Shown here: positions 57,617-64,000 of the stretch, piece by piece | Layout of the letters: every line of letters starts with the position of its first letter | Position numbering within the stretch: the first letter of the stretch is position 1 | Assembly (NCBI RefSeq): GCF_011806455.1 | Contig: NZ_JAATOT010000006.1 | Location: forward strand, 186,001-250,000 | DNA from: Celeribacter sp. HF31 | Lineage (GTDB): Bacteria > Pseudomonadota > Alphaproteobacteria > Rhodobacterales > Rhodobacteraceae | Direction of reading: 5' to 3' | Length of the DNA: 64,000 bases | Position numbers and translations under genes: made by a program | The notes under the pieces: model-generated | Databases searched by the model: none | The model's input: only the letters and a program-made list of their open reading frames with translations | Told to the model about the DNA's origin: nothing

Positions 57617-58735
57617 ATGCGGATCGAATTCGACACGGGGCCGTTGCAAGGCGGAAGCCTGTTCCAAAAGCCGAAAGAGACGGTCTTCGCCCATACCCCG
57701 GGCGAGGTCGCGGGGGCGTTCGCGCGGCTTGAGGCAGCTTTGGCGGAAGGCTTCTGGATCGCGGGCGCGTTTTCCTATGAGCTGGGCTATTGTTTCGAGC
57801 CGCGGCTTTTGCCCTTGTTGCCCGAGACGCGCGATGTGCCTTTGCTGGAAGTTGGGATTTACGAGGCGCCTGAGCCTCTCCCCGTCCGCGAGAGTTTGAA
57901 TAAAGGCTCCACGGACAAGCAGCCCCTCTGGGACACAACGCGCTATGCGGAGGCCTTTGACGCCGTGGCGCGTTACATTCGGGCGGGGGACATCTATCAA
58001 GCGAACCTGACCTTTCCGCTGGCGCTCACCTCCGATCTCACACCGCGCGCGCTTTATGACCGGCTCAAGGCCCGCCAGCCGGTGGGTTCCGGCGCCCTGA
58101 TCGAAAGGCCGGACGGATCGGCGGTCCTGTCGCGCTCACCCGAGCTGTTCTACGAGACCGACGGGGCGGGCGGTATCACCGTGCGCCCGATGAAAGGCAC
58201 CGTGCCGCGTGGTGCAACGCCTGAGGAAGATGCCGCATCGAAAGACTGGTTGGCCGCGTCTGAGAAAAATCAGGCCGAGAACCTTATGATCGTCGATCTC
58301 CTGCGCAATGATCTGTCGCGGGTTTCCGAGGTGGGATCGGTCAAAGTGCCCAAACTGTTCGAGATTGAAAGCTACGCCACCGTGCATCAGATGACCTCGA
58401 CCGTGACCGCGCGGTTGTTGCCCGAGATTGGCCTCTATGATCGTTTTCGCGCATTGTTTCCTTGTGGCTCTGTCACCGGCGCGCCGAAGATTCGCGCGAT
58501 GCAGATCATTCACGAATTGGAGGCCGGGCCACGCGGGCATTATTGCGGCTCCATCGGCTGGGCCGCGCCGGACGGGCGGTCGTCTTTCAACGTCGCGATC
58601 CGAACCTTGGAAATGGCGGAAGGCCGCGCACGGCTGCATGTGGGTGGTGGTGTGGTCTATGACAGCGAGGCGCAGTCGGAATATGACGAGGCGCTGTTGA
58701 AATCCCGTTTTGCCGATTTGGAGCCTCTGCTATGA
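57617..58735 (+). CDS. pabB: Aminodeoxychorismate synthase component I
   Basis: A 372-residue chorismate-binding enzyme making aminodeoxychorismate for folate. Landmarks are GDIYQANLTFPL, VRPMKGTVPRG, ENLMIVDLLRNDLSRV, ESYATVHQMTSTV and FPCGSVTGAPKIRAMQII. The N-terminal subdomain is short, as in pabB genes paired with a small pabC. Start at the ATG at 57617 after GGGGGTGAG. It overlaps pabC by four bases. Confidence 0.93.
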   Translation: MRIEFDTGPLQGGSLFQKPKETVFAHTPGEVAGAFARLEAALAEGFWIAGAFSYELGYCFEPRLLPLLPETRDVPLLEVGIYEAPEPLPVRESLNKGSTDKQPLWDTTRYAEAFDAVARYIRAGDIYQANLTFPLALTSDLTPRALYDRLKARQPVGSGALIERPDGSAVLSRSPELFYETDGAGGITVRPMKGTVPRGATPEEDAASKDWLAASEKNQAENLMIVDLLRNDLSRVSEVGSVKVPKLFEIESYATVHQMTSTVTARLLPEIGLYDRFRALFPCGSVTGAPKIRAMQIIHELEAGPRGHYCGSIGWAAPDGRSSFNVAIRTLEMAEGRARLHVGGGVVYDSEAQSEYDEALLKSRFADLEPLL

Positions 58736-59361
58736 GCGACGTCGTGAGCGATCCGTTCCGCATCATCGAGACCTTTGGCTATGTGCCGGGGCAGGGCATG
58801 ACGCGGGGGGCACGGCACCTCGCGCGGATGGCGCGCACGGCGACGAAGTTGGACGTGCCGTTCGATCCGTTGGAGGCTGAGCGCCTCACAGCCGCGTTTC
58901 ACGCCGAGACCCCGCGCCGGATGCGCATGACGCTGGAGCTTGAGGGTGCGTTGGAGCTGCAAGACGCGCCGCTTGTCCCCTCAAAACCTGTCTTCCGCGT
59001 GCAGTTGCATGAGACCCGCCTTGACCCTGCGGACCCGTGGCTCGCGGTCAAAACGACGGAGCGCAGCCTCTACGATGAAGCCCGCGCCGCCTTGCCCGAG
59101 GGCATCGACGAGGCGGTGTTTCTCAACACGAGCGGAGAGCTGTGCGAAGGTACGATCACCAATGTGTTTTTGGAGCGGGACGGCGAGATGCTGACCCCCG
59201 CCTTGTCCTCTGGCCTCCTGCCCGGAGTGCTGCGCGAAGCAATGCTGGACGAGGGGCGCGCCCGCGAGGCCGTGTTGACCGAAGCGGACCTGCGCGCGGC
59301 GGCGCGTCTCTGGGTCGGCAACTCGCTCCGGGGCCTCATTCCTGCGCAATTGGTCGATTGA
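58732..59361 (+). CDS. pabC: Aminotransferase class IV, 4-amino-4-deoxychorismate lyase-like
   Basis: A 209-residue PLP protein. Catalytic Lys107 lies in LAVKTTERSLYD, and the pattern EAVFLNTSGELCEGTITNVFLE (Glu139 region) and SSGLLPGVLREAML are typical of fold-type IV. At ~210 residues it is shorter than ordinary PabC (about 270), a compact form paired with pabB here by an ATGA overlap. It would release 4-aminobenzoate and pyruvate. Confidence 0.85.
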   Translation: MSDVVSDPFRIIETFGYVPGQGMTRGARHLARMARTATKLDVPFDPLEAERLTAAFHAETPRRMRMTLELEGALELQDAPLVPSKPVFRVQLHETRLDPADPWLAVKTTERSLYDEARAALPEGIDEAVFLNTSGELCEGTITNVFLERDGEMLTPALSSGLLPGVLREAMLDEGRAREAVLTEADLRAAARLWVGNSLRGLIPAQLVD

Positions 59362-59480
59362 AGCGCCAAATCTGTTGCGATCAAGTCACGAGGGCCAGAG
59401 GCGCGGGGTCTGCCTTTGCGCTCATGCGACAATCGCGCTAAGAGGGGCCAAACGCATTTCCTGACATCTGGGAGCCTCCC

Positions 59481-61091
59481 GTGATCCAATCCGCACTCGC
59501 GTCCTTCGCGAAGAACCTGTCTATTTCCGGAACCACATCGACCAAGCTGACGCCTGCGCAGGCGAAAACCGATGTGCTTTCGGGCCTCACCGTCGCGCTG
59601 GCGCTGGTGCCCGAAGCCGTGGCTTTTGCATTCGTTGCCCATGTGCACCCGCTCGTGGGGCTTTACGCTGCTTTCATTATGGGGCTGGTGACCGCCGTCT
59701 TTGGCGGGCGTCCCGGGATGATTTCTGGCGCGACCGGGGCCATCGCCGTGGTCTTCGTGGCGCTGGTGGTCGATCATGGTGTCGAATATCTTTTCGCCAC
59801 TGTGGTCCTTATGGGCATCTTGCAAATCCTTGCGGGGATTTTTCGCCTCGGCAAGTTCATCCGCCTCGTGCCGCATCCGGTGATGTTGGGTTTTGTGAAC
59901 GGGCTGGCGATCGTCATTTTCCTTGCCCAGCTCACCCAGTTCAAAGTGCCCGGCACTGACAGCTATATGACCGGCATGCCGCTCATCATCATGCTCGGGC
60001 TTGTCGGCCTGACCATGGCCGTGGTGCATTTCCTGCCGAAGGTGACCAATATCATCCCGGCGCCACTGGCGGGCATTCTGATCACTGCCGTGGTGGTGAT
60101 CGCCTTTGGCATCGACGTGCCGCGTGTGGGCGATATGGCGCAGATCAAGGGCGGTTTGCCGGCCTTCCACATCCCGTCCGTGCCGATGTTCGAGAGCATG
60201 GAGAGCTTCCTTGCCACGATGAAAATCATCCTGCCCTATGCGCTGATCGGCGCGGCCGTGGGCCTGATTGAGAGCCTTCTGACGCTCAACCTCGTGGGGG
60301 AAATCAAAGGCGAACGCGGTGGTGTCTCGCAAGAATGTCTGGCGCAGGGCGCGGGCAATGTGCTCTCCGGTTTCTTCGGCTCGATGGGCGGCTGCGCCAT
60401 GATCGGGCAGTCGATGATCAACGTGAAATCCGGCGGGCGCACGCGCCTTGCGGGCATCACGGCAGCGCTGTTCCTTTTGCTCTTCATCGTGGTGGCCTCG
60501 CCGCTCATTGAACAAATCCCGCTGGCCGCTCTGGTGGGCGTGATGTTTATGGTGGTGATCGGCACGTTTGCCTGGAACTCCTTCAACGTGATGCGCAAAG
60601 TGCCCCGTGTGGATGCCTTCGTCATCGTGCTCGTCACCGTCGTGACCGTGCTCGAAGACCTCGCGGTCGCCGTGGTCGTGGGTGTCATCGTCTCCGCACT
60701 GGCCTATGCCTGGCAGAACGCATCCCGCATCCATGCCAAGACCTACGAGAGCCCCGAGGGCGCCAAGGTCTATCAAATTCAGGGCCCGCTGTTCTTTGGC
60801 TCCGCCGAGGGCTTTTCGGAGCTCTTTGACCCGGCCAACGATCCCTCCATGGTGATCGTCGATTTCGCCGACAGCCGCGTTGCCGACCAATCTGCGCTCA
60901 ACGCGATCGAAAGCCTCGCTGCGAAATACGAAGCGCTGGGCAAGGAAATCCAACTGCGCCACCTGAGCCGCGATTGTCACCGGCTTTTGTCCAACGCCGG
61001 TCACCTGATGGTCGATAGCGATGACGACCCGGATTACCAGATCGCCACGGACTATGTCGTGCGCACGGGTGTGTTGGGCGGCGGGCACTGA
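59481..61091 (+). CDS. SulP-family anion transporter with STAS domain
   Basis: A 536-residue transporter. Twelve or so membrane helices fill residues 25-410, starting with DVLSGLTVALALVPEAVAFAFVAHVHPLVGLYAAF, the SulP signature. A C-terminal STAS domain (about 430-530) includes VYQIQGPLFFGSAEGF and VIVDFADSRVADQSALNAIE. Substrates in the family are sulfate, bicarbonate or dicarboxylates; none can be chosen here. It starts at a GTG behind GGGAGCC. Confidence 0.9.
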   Translation: MIQSALASFAKNLSISGTTSTKLTPAQAKTDVLSGLTVALALVPEAVAFAFVAHVHPLVGLYAAFIMGLVTAVFGGRPGMISGATGAIAVVFVALVVDHGVEYLFATVVLMGILQILAGIFRLGKFIRLVPHPVMLGFVNGLAIVIFLAQLTQFKVPGTDSYMTGMPLIIMLGLVGLTMAVVHFLPKVTNIIPAPLAGILITAVVVIAFGIDVPRVGDMAQIKGGLPAFHIPSVPMFESMESFLATMKIILPYALIGAAVGLIESLLTLNLVGEIKGERGGVSQECLAQGAGNVLSGFFGSMGGCAMIGQSMINVKSGGRTRLAGITAALFLLLFIVVASPLIEQIPLAALVGVMFMVVIGTFAWNSFNVMRKVPRVDAFVIVLVTVVTVLEDLAVAVVVGVIVSALAYAWQNASRIHAKTYESPEGAKVYQIQGPLFFGSAEGFSELFDPANDPSMVIVDFADSRVADQSALNAIESLAAKYEALGKEIQLRHLSRDCHRLLSNAGHLMVDSDDDPDYQIATDYVVRTGVLGGGH

Positions 61092-61113
61092 GCCCTCGCC
61101 AAGGTTGAGATCG

Positions 61114-61148
61114 AAAAGGCCTCCCTGTCGCAGGGAGGCCTTTTTATA
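61114..61148 (+). terminator. Terminator of the SulP gene
   Basis: A 14-bp perfect stem (AAAAGGCCTCCCTG at 61114-61127, complement at 61131-61144) has a 3-nt loop and a TTTTT tail. Confidence 0.92.
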
Positions 61149-61195
61149 TATCCCATGCGATTTCGAGGCGCATTGGCATGCCTTTGGGCCGTGGC

Positions 61196-61972
61196 CTACG
61201 TGAGCTGTACAAAGACGGATTGCTGTAGCATCTGCGCTGGCGCCTGAGAGTCCATGAAGGCGATGTCATAGGCATCTCGCCCCACCGCAATCACCGCCAT
61301 ATCATCGGGGGTGCACATGCCCGTCGCGTCAACGAGGGTCCATTGACCGCCCAGCCAAACTTCCGCCACGGCGTGAAAATCCTGTGGGACGACATTGGGG
61401 CTATAGACCGCCACCATCCGCGCCGGGATTTGCGCGGCGCGAACCATGGAACACATCAAATGCGCGTAGTCTCGACAGACACCTTGCCGTCCGGCAAAGG
61501 TTTCCAGGACATTGGTGTCGGCGTCGGAACTGCCGGGGACATAGGAGAGATTGTTCTCGATCCAGTCCCGGATGGCGGCCACTTTCGCCCCGCCTTGCAC
61601 GCCACCAAAACGTTTCCCTACAAAGCTGACAAATTTATCGGACTGACAATATCGCGAGGGGCGCAGATAGGGCACAACCTCCCCCGGGATCATATGTAAA
61701 GGCGCCGCATCGAGGTCCTCGATTCCATTGTGCGGACGGGTGATGTTCACCAACGCGCTGTAATTCAAAATCATTTCGGTTCCGGGCACTTGCGCAAACA
61801 CCCGTTCGCCGACGCCCGAGTCCCCCGTGATCCGGCTCACGGTGGCATCTCCGACCAAAAGGCTTTCGTATTCGATCGTCTGGCCGTCAACTTTGGCCGC
61901 TTCAAGCGCCAAAAACACGGTGTTCGGGTTCGGAAACCGGTAGGTCATTGCGACGTCGATCTGAATGCGCAT
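61196..61972 (-). CDS. Transglutaminase-like domain protein
   Basis: A 258-residue cytoplasmic protein. The Cys-His-Asp triad is visible: Cys166 in GRQGVCRDYAHL, His200 in DFHAVAEVWL and Asp215 in WTLVDATG. The N-terminal ~130 residues form the beta-rich domain usual in this type. It belongs to the family of transglutaminase-like cysteine proteases. Substrate unknown. The ATG at 61972 follows GGAGAG. Confidence 0.87.
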   Translation of the reverse strand: MRIQIDVAMTYRFPNPNTVFLALEAAKVDGQTIEYESLLVGDATVSRITGDSGVGERVFAQVPGTEMILNYSALVNITRPHNGIEDLDAAPLHMIPGEVVPYLRPSRYCQSDKFVSFVGKRFGGVQGGAKVAAIRDWIENNLSYVPGSSDADTNVLETFAGRQGVCRDYAHLMCSMVRAAQIPARMVAVYSPNVVPQDFHAVAEVWLGGQWTLVDATGMCTPDDMAVIAVGRDAYDIAFMDSQAPAQMLQQSVFVQLT

Positions 61973-62050
61973 GGGCTCTCCATAGGGGATGACGGGGTGG
62001 GGCCCTTTATGGGCAATCATGGCTTTCGCCGGGGCGTGAGATGAGGGGCG

Positions 62051-62095
62051 TGTTTGTCAGGCACAGTTTTGTCAGGCACGGTTTTGTTGGGCGCA
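62051..62095 (+). repeat. 15-nt tandem repeat, three units
   Basis: Three 15-base units start at 62051, 62066 and 62081 (core TTTGTCAGGCAC; the third has drifted). They lie in the gap between the flavin reductase stop and the transglutaminase start. Confidence 0.65.
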
Positions 62096-62157
62096 GTGTC
62101 TTATAAATCATTAAACGGTCCTGCTGCGAAAGAGTTCCCTCTCGCCCTCAATCCCCG

Positions 62158-62742
62158 TCAATCGTTCGGACGCGTCAGCTCGAACACCTCTGTGACCTCA
62201 GCGTAATCGCGATAGCCCAAGCGCGACAGCATGCGCGCCTTCACCACATCGAACCGCCCGTCGACGATCAGGTCGGGGCGGATGTGGATGCCGATGACTT
62301 CGCCGAAGACCACGTGATTGTCTTTGCCCGCGAGTTGGACGATCTGGGTCATCTTGCATTCCAAGGAGGCTGGCGCATCTTCGACCCGCGAACAGGCAAT
62401 CTCGCGACAGGGGGCGCGCAGAGCGCCGGATTGGGTGAACTCGTCTTCCTCGAACTCAAACGCCGCGGAGGAGGCATTCATCACCGCGATCTGGTCGGCG
62501 CCCACGAGATTGACGCAAAACTCGCCGGTCTCACGCAGGTTGCGCAGCGTGTCTTTCGAGCCGATCGAGGCAAACATCACCTGCGGCGGCACATAGGCGA
62601 CCGCGTTGAAAAAGGAGTAGGGCGCAAGGTTTTCATGTCCTGAGCTTGACCGCGTCGAGATCCAACCAATGGGTCGCGGCGACACGATGGCGTTGAACGG
62701 GTTGTGGGGCAGGCTGTGACCATCGCTGGGGCGGTAATACAT
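62158..62742 (-). CDS. Flavin reductase-like FMN-binding protein
   Basis: A 194-residue protein of the flavin reductase-like (DIM6/NTAB) family. NAIVSPRPIGWISTRSSSG and APYSFFNAVAYVPPQVMFAS form the FMN site. The family includes flavoredoxins and reductase components, so the exact reaction is open. The ATG at 62742 follows AAAAGGAC. Confidence 0.87.
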   Translation of the reverse strand: MYYRPSDGHSLPHNPFNAIVSPRPIGWISTRSSSGHENLAPYSFFNAVAYVPPQVMFASIGSKDTLRNLRETGEFCVNLVGADQIAVMNASSAAFEFEEDEFTQSGALRAPCREIACSRVEDAPASLECKMTQIVQLAGKDNHVVFGEVIGIHIRPDLIVDGRFDVVKARMLSRLGYRDYAEVTEVFELTRPND

Positions 62743-62846
62743 CTTGGTGTGTCCTTTTCTTCGCGTTGCTCACCATTTAGGGCTGTGATAGCAGAAATCC
62801 GAGCCAAATCCGCGCGCAAAATCTGTGCGCTGAGAAAGGGATACGC

Positions 62847-63338
62847 GTGTATCGGATCGAGACAGAAACGCCGGACGATCTTTGGGAGGTCGAAGCCCTC
62901 TACGACACCTGTTTTGCGCCGGGGCGCGAGCTTTTGTCGTCCTATCGTCTGCGCGATGGAGTCGAAAAGGTCACGGATCTCTGTCTTCTGGCGCGTGACG
63001 AACATGGCGTTCTGGCCGCCGCGATCCGCTATTGGCCCATTCGCATCGGCGCGGGCGAGCATCGCGCCTTGCTTTTGGGCCCCATCGCCGTGCACCACAC
63101 CCGTCAGGGCGAGGGCTTGGGGGGCTTGTTGATGAATGAGTCGATGGCAGAGGCCGTGCGGCTTGGTTGGGAGCGGGTGATGTTGGTGGGCGATGCCCCC
63201 TATTATTCCCGTTTCGGATTTGAAAAACTCGACCCCGTCGAAATGCCGCCGCCGACCAACCCAGATCGGGTTTTGGGCGTGGCTCTGCGTCCCGGCGCCT
63301 GGGACGGGGTCGAGGGGCTTGTCCACAAGGACGACTGA
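62847..63338 (+). CDS. GNAT acetyltransferase (YhbS-like)
   Basis: A 163-residue acetyltransferase. LLGPIAVHHTRQGEGLGGLLMNESM is the acetyl-CoA-binding loop, and VMLVGDAPYYSRFGFEKL is typical of YhbS-like members. It starts at a GTG (62847) behind AAAGGGA. Substrate not known. Confidence 0.85.
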   Translation: MYRIETETPDDLWEVEALYDTCFAPGRELLSSYRLRDGVEKVTDLCLLARDEHGVLAAAIRYWPIRIGAGEHRALLLGPIAVHHTRQGEGLGGLLMNESMAEAVRLGWERVMLVGDAPYYSRFGFEKLDPVEMPPPTNPDRVLGVALRPGAWDGVEGLVHKDD

Positions 63339-63353
63339 CCCCATCTCTAGGGC

Positions 63354-64000
63354 ATGGAAAAATTACCGACCCTCACCGATGGCGCACATGCCGTGTTGCA
63401 AGCCCCCACACCGGAGGCGATCCGTGCGCTGGCGCGGCGTCTGAAACGTGCGAACCATCCCGGCATGCAGCTTTTGAACATCGTGGGCGGCACGGCGGAC
63501 GGGCTGTTCGGCAAGTTGCCCGACAAGATCAGAGGTCAGCTTGAGGGCGCGACGCTTTCCGCGCTTGAACTGGCGTTTGACGGTGCGGCACGCGGACGGC
63601 GTTCGGTCAAAGGCAGCACTTGGATGTCGCGGGCGGTGACCTCGGGGCTGGGCGCCGTGGGCGGTGTTGGCGGGCTGCCGACCGCTTTGGCGGAATTGCC
63701 GGTCACCACGACCGTACTGCTCCACGCGATCCAGGGCGTCGCCGAAGATCACGGCTTTGATCCCTCCCGCGACGATGTGCGCAAGGCCTGTATTCAGGTT
63801 TTCGCCGCCGCCGGACCTCTGGAGGATGACGATGGCGCCGATCTTGGGTTTCTTGCGGCCCGCACCACGCTGACGGGGGCCACGCTGAACGGGATTATCG
63901 CCAAGGTCGCGCCGCGTCTCTCGGTGGTTTTGGGGCAAAAACTGGCGGCGCAGACCGTTCCGGTTCTGGGCGCCGTGGCAGGCGCGGCGACGAATTACGC
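63354..64000 (+). CDS. EcsC-family protein, N-terminal part (gene cut by window edge)
   Basis: An open frame from the ATG at 63354 reaches the window end without a stop, giving ~215 residues. It has EcsC-like features: a helical start (ALARRLKRANHPGMQLLNIVGG), a Gly-rich hydrophobic stretch (LGAVGGVGGLPTALAELPVTTTVLLHAIQG) and, near the edge, VLGQKLAAQTVPVLGAVAGAATNYA, the family motif. The function of EcsC proteins is unknown. The ribosome-binding site is weak. Confidence 0.82.
   Translation, partial: MEKLPTLTDGAHAVLQAPTPEAIRALARRLKRANHPGMQLLNIVGGTADGLFGKLPDKIRGQLEGATLSALELAFDGAARGRRSVKGSTWMSRAVTSGLGAVGGVGGLPTALAELPVTTTVLLHAIQGVAEDHGFDPSRDDVRKACIQVFAAAGPLEDDDGADLGFLAARTTLTGATLNGIIAKVAPRLSVVLGQKLAAQTVPVLGAVAGAATNY

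Noticed and set aside
59070-61088. A 672-codon minus-strand frame opposite pabC and the SulP gene
   Set aside because: His/Asp-rich antisense translation typical of GC-rich membrane protein genes; SulP is clear on the plus strand.

Overview
The window is a gene-dense, GC-rich stretch of an alphaproteobacterial chromosome, most likely from a member of the Rhodobacteraceae (Roseobacter group). Pointers are the ruvCAB–ybgC–tolQRAB–pal–cpoB–tilS–ftsH order, the ctaC–ctaB–coxF–ctaG–ctaE–surf1–thrC–M16 peptidase order, a one-piece Tad pilus cluster, an FnrL-type box, an ATTC-N8-GAAT operator and a TTAACCAT motif. I see no prophage, insertion sequence, CRISPR array, rRNA or tRNA. Almost everything looks like vertically inherited core genome, so the interest lies in details.

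Layout. 1-4.7 kb: end of prmA, a small membrane protein, ruvC-ruvA-ruvB, a MazG-like pyrophosphatase and a secreted protein. 4.7-6.8 kb: aroQ on the minus strand, an unknown protein, thpR and ybgC. 7.0-15.4 kb: the Tol-Pal envelope operon (tolQ, tolR, tolA, tolB, pal, cpoB), then tilS and ftsH. 15.5-16.4 kb: a remnant of a trans-aconitate methyltransferase gene that has lost its SAM-binding half, and a small chorismate mutase. 16.4-19.7 kb: a divergent pair, an AAA ATPase and a GT-C-like membrane protein. 19.7-30.8 kb: the Tad/Flp pilus cluster on the minus strand (prepilin peptidase, two TPR lipoproteins, tadC, tadB, tadA, cpaE/tadZ, an OmpA-type lipoprotein, secretin, rcpC/cpaB and two flp genes encoding identical proteins), cut into transcription units by hairpins.

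31.2-38.8 kb: a lytic transglycosylase, a pair resembling DprE1/DprE2 (sugar-lipid 2'-epimerase halves), scoA and scoB with two coupled genes (GSCFA family and an SGNH-like protein) lodged between them, and a persulfide dioxygenase with a sulfide-type operator. 38.8-44.9 kb: topA, a secreted protein, dprA and tldD. 45.1-50.8 kb: cytochrome c oxidase subunit and assembly genes, then thrC. 50.8-55.1 kb: M16 peptidase, GNAT, a periplasmic MBL-fold protein and a D-2-hydroxyacid dehydrogenase. 55.4-59.4 kb: mtnP–LysE exporter–apt (minus), then a folate pair pabB-pabC. 59.5-64 kb: SulP transporter, transglutaminase-like protein, flavin reductase, GNAT and the start of an EcsC-family gene.

The least explained features are a 24-nt motif (GAGTATTT...GAC) found four times at gene ends, the scoA/GSCFA/SGNH/scoB arrangement, the flp twins whose 5' halves are identical while their 3' parts differ only synonymously, and the DprE1/E2-like pair. 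I found no clear new defence or mobile system here.
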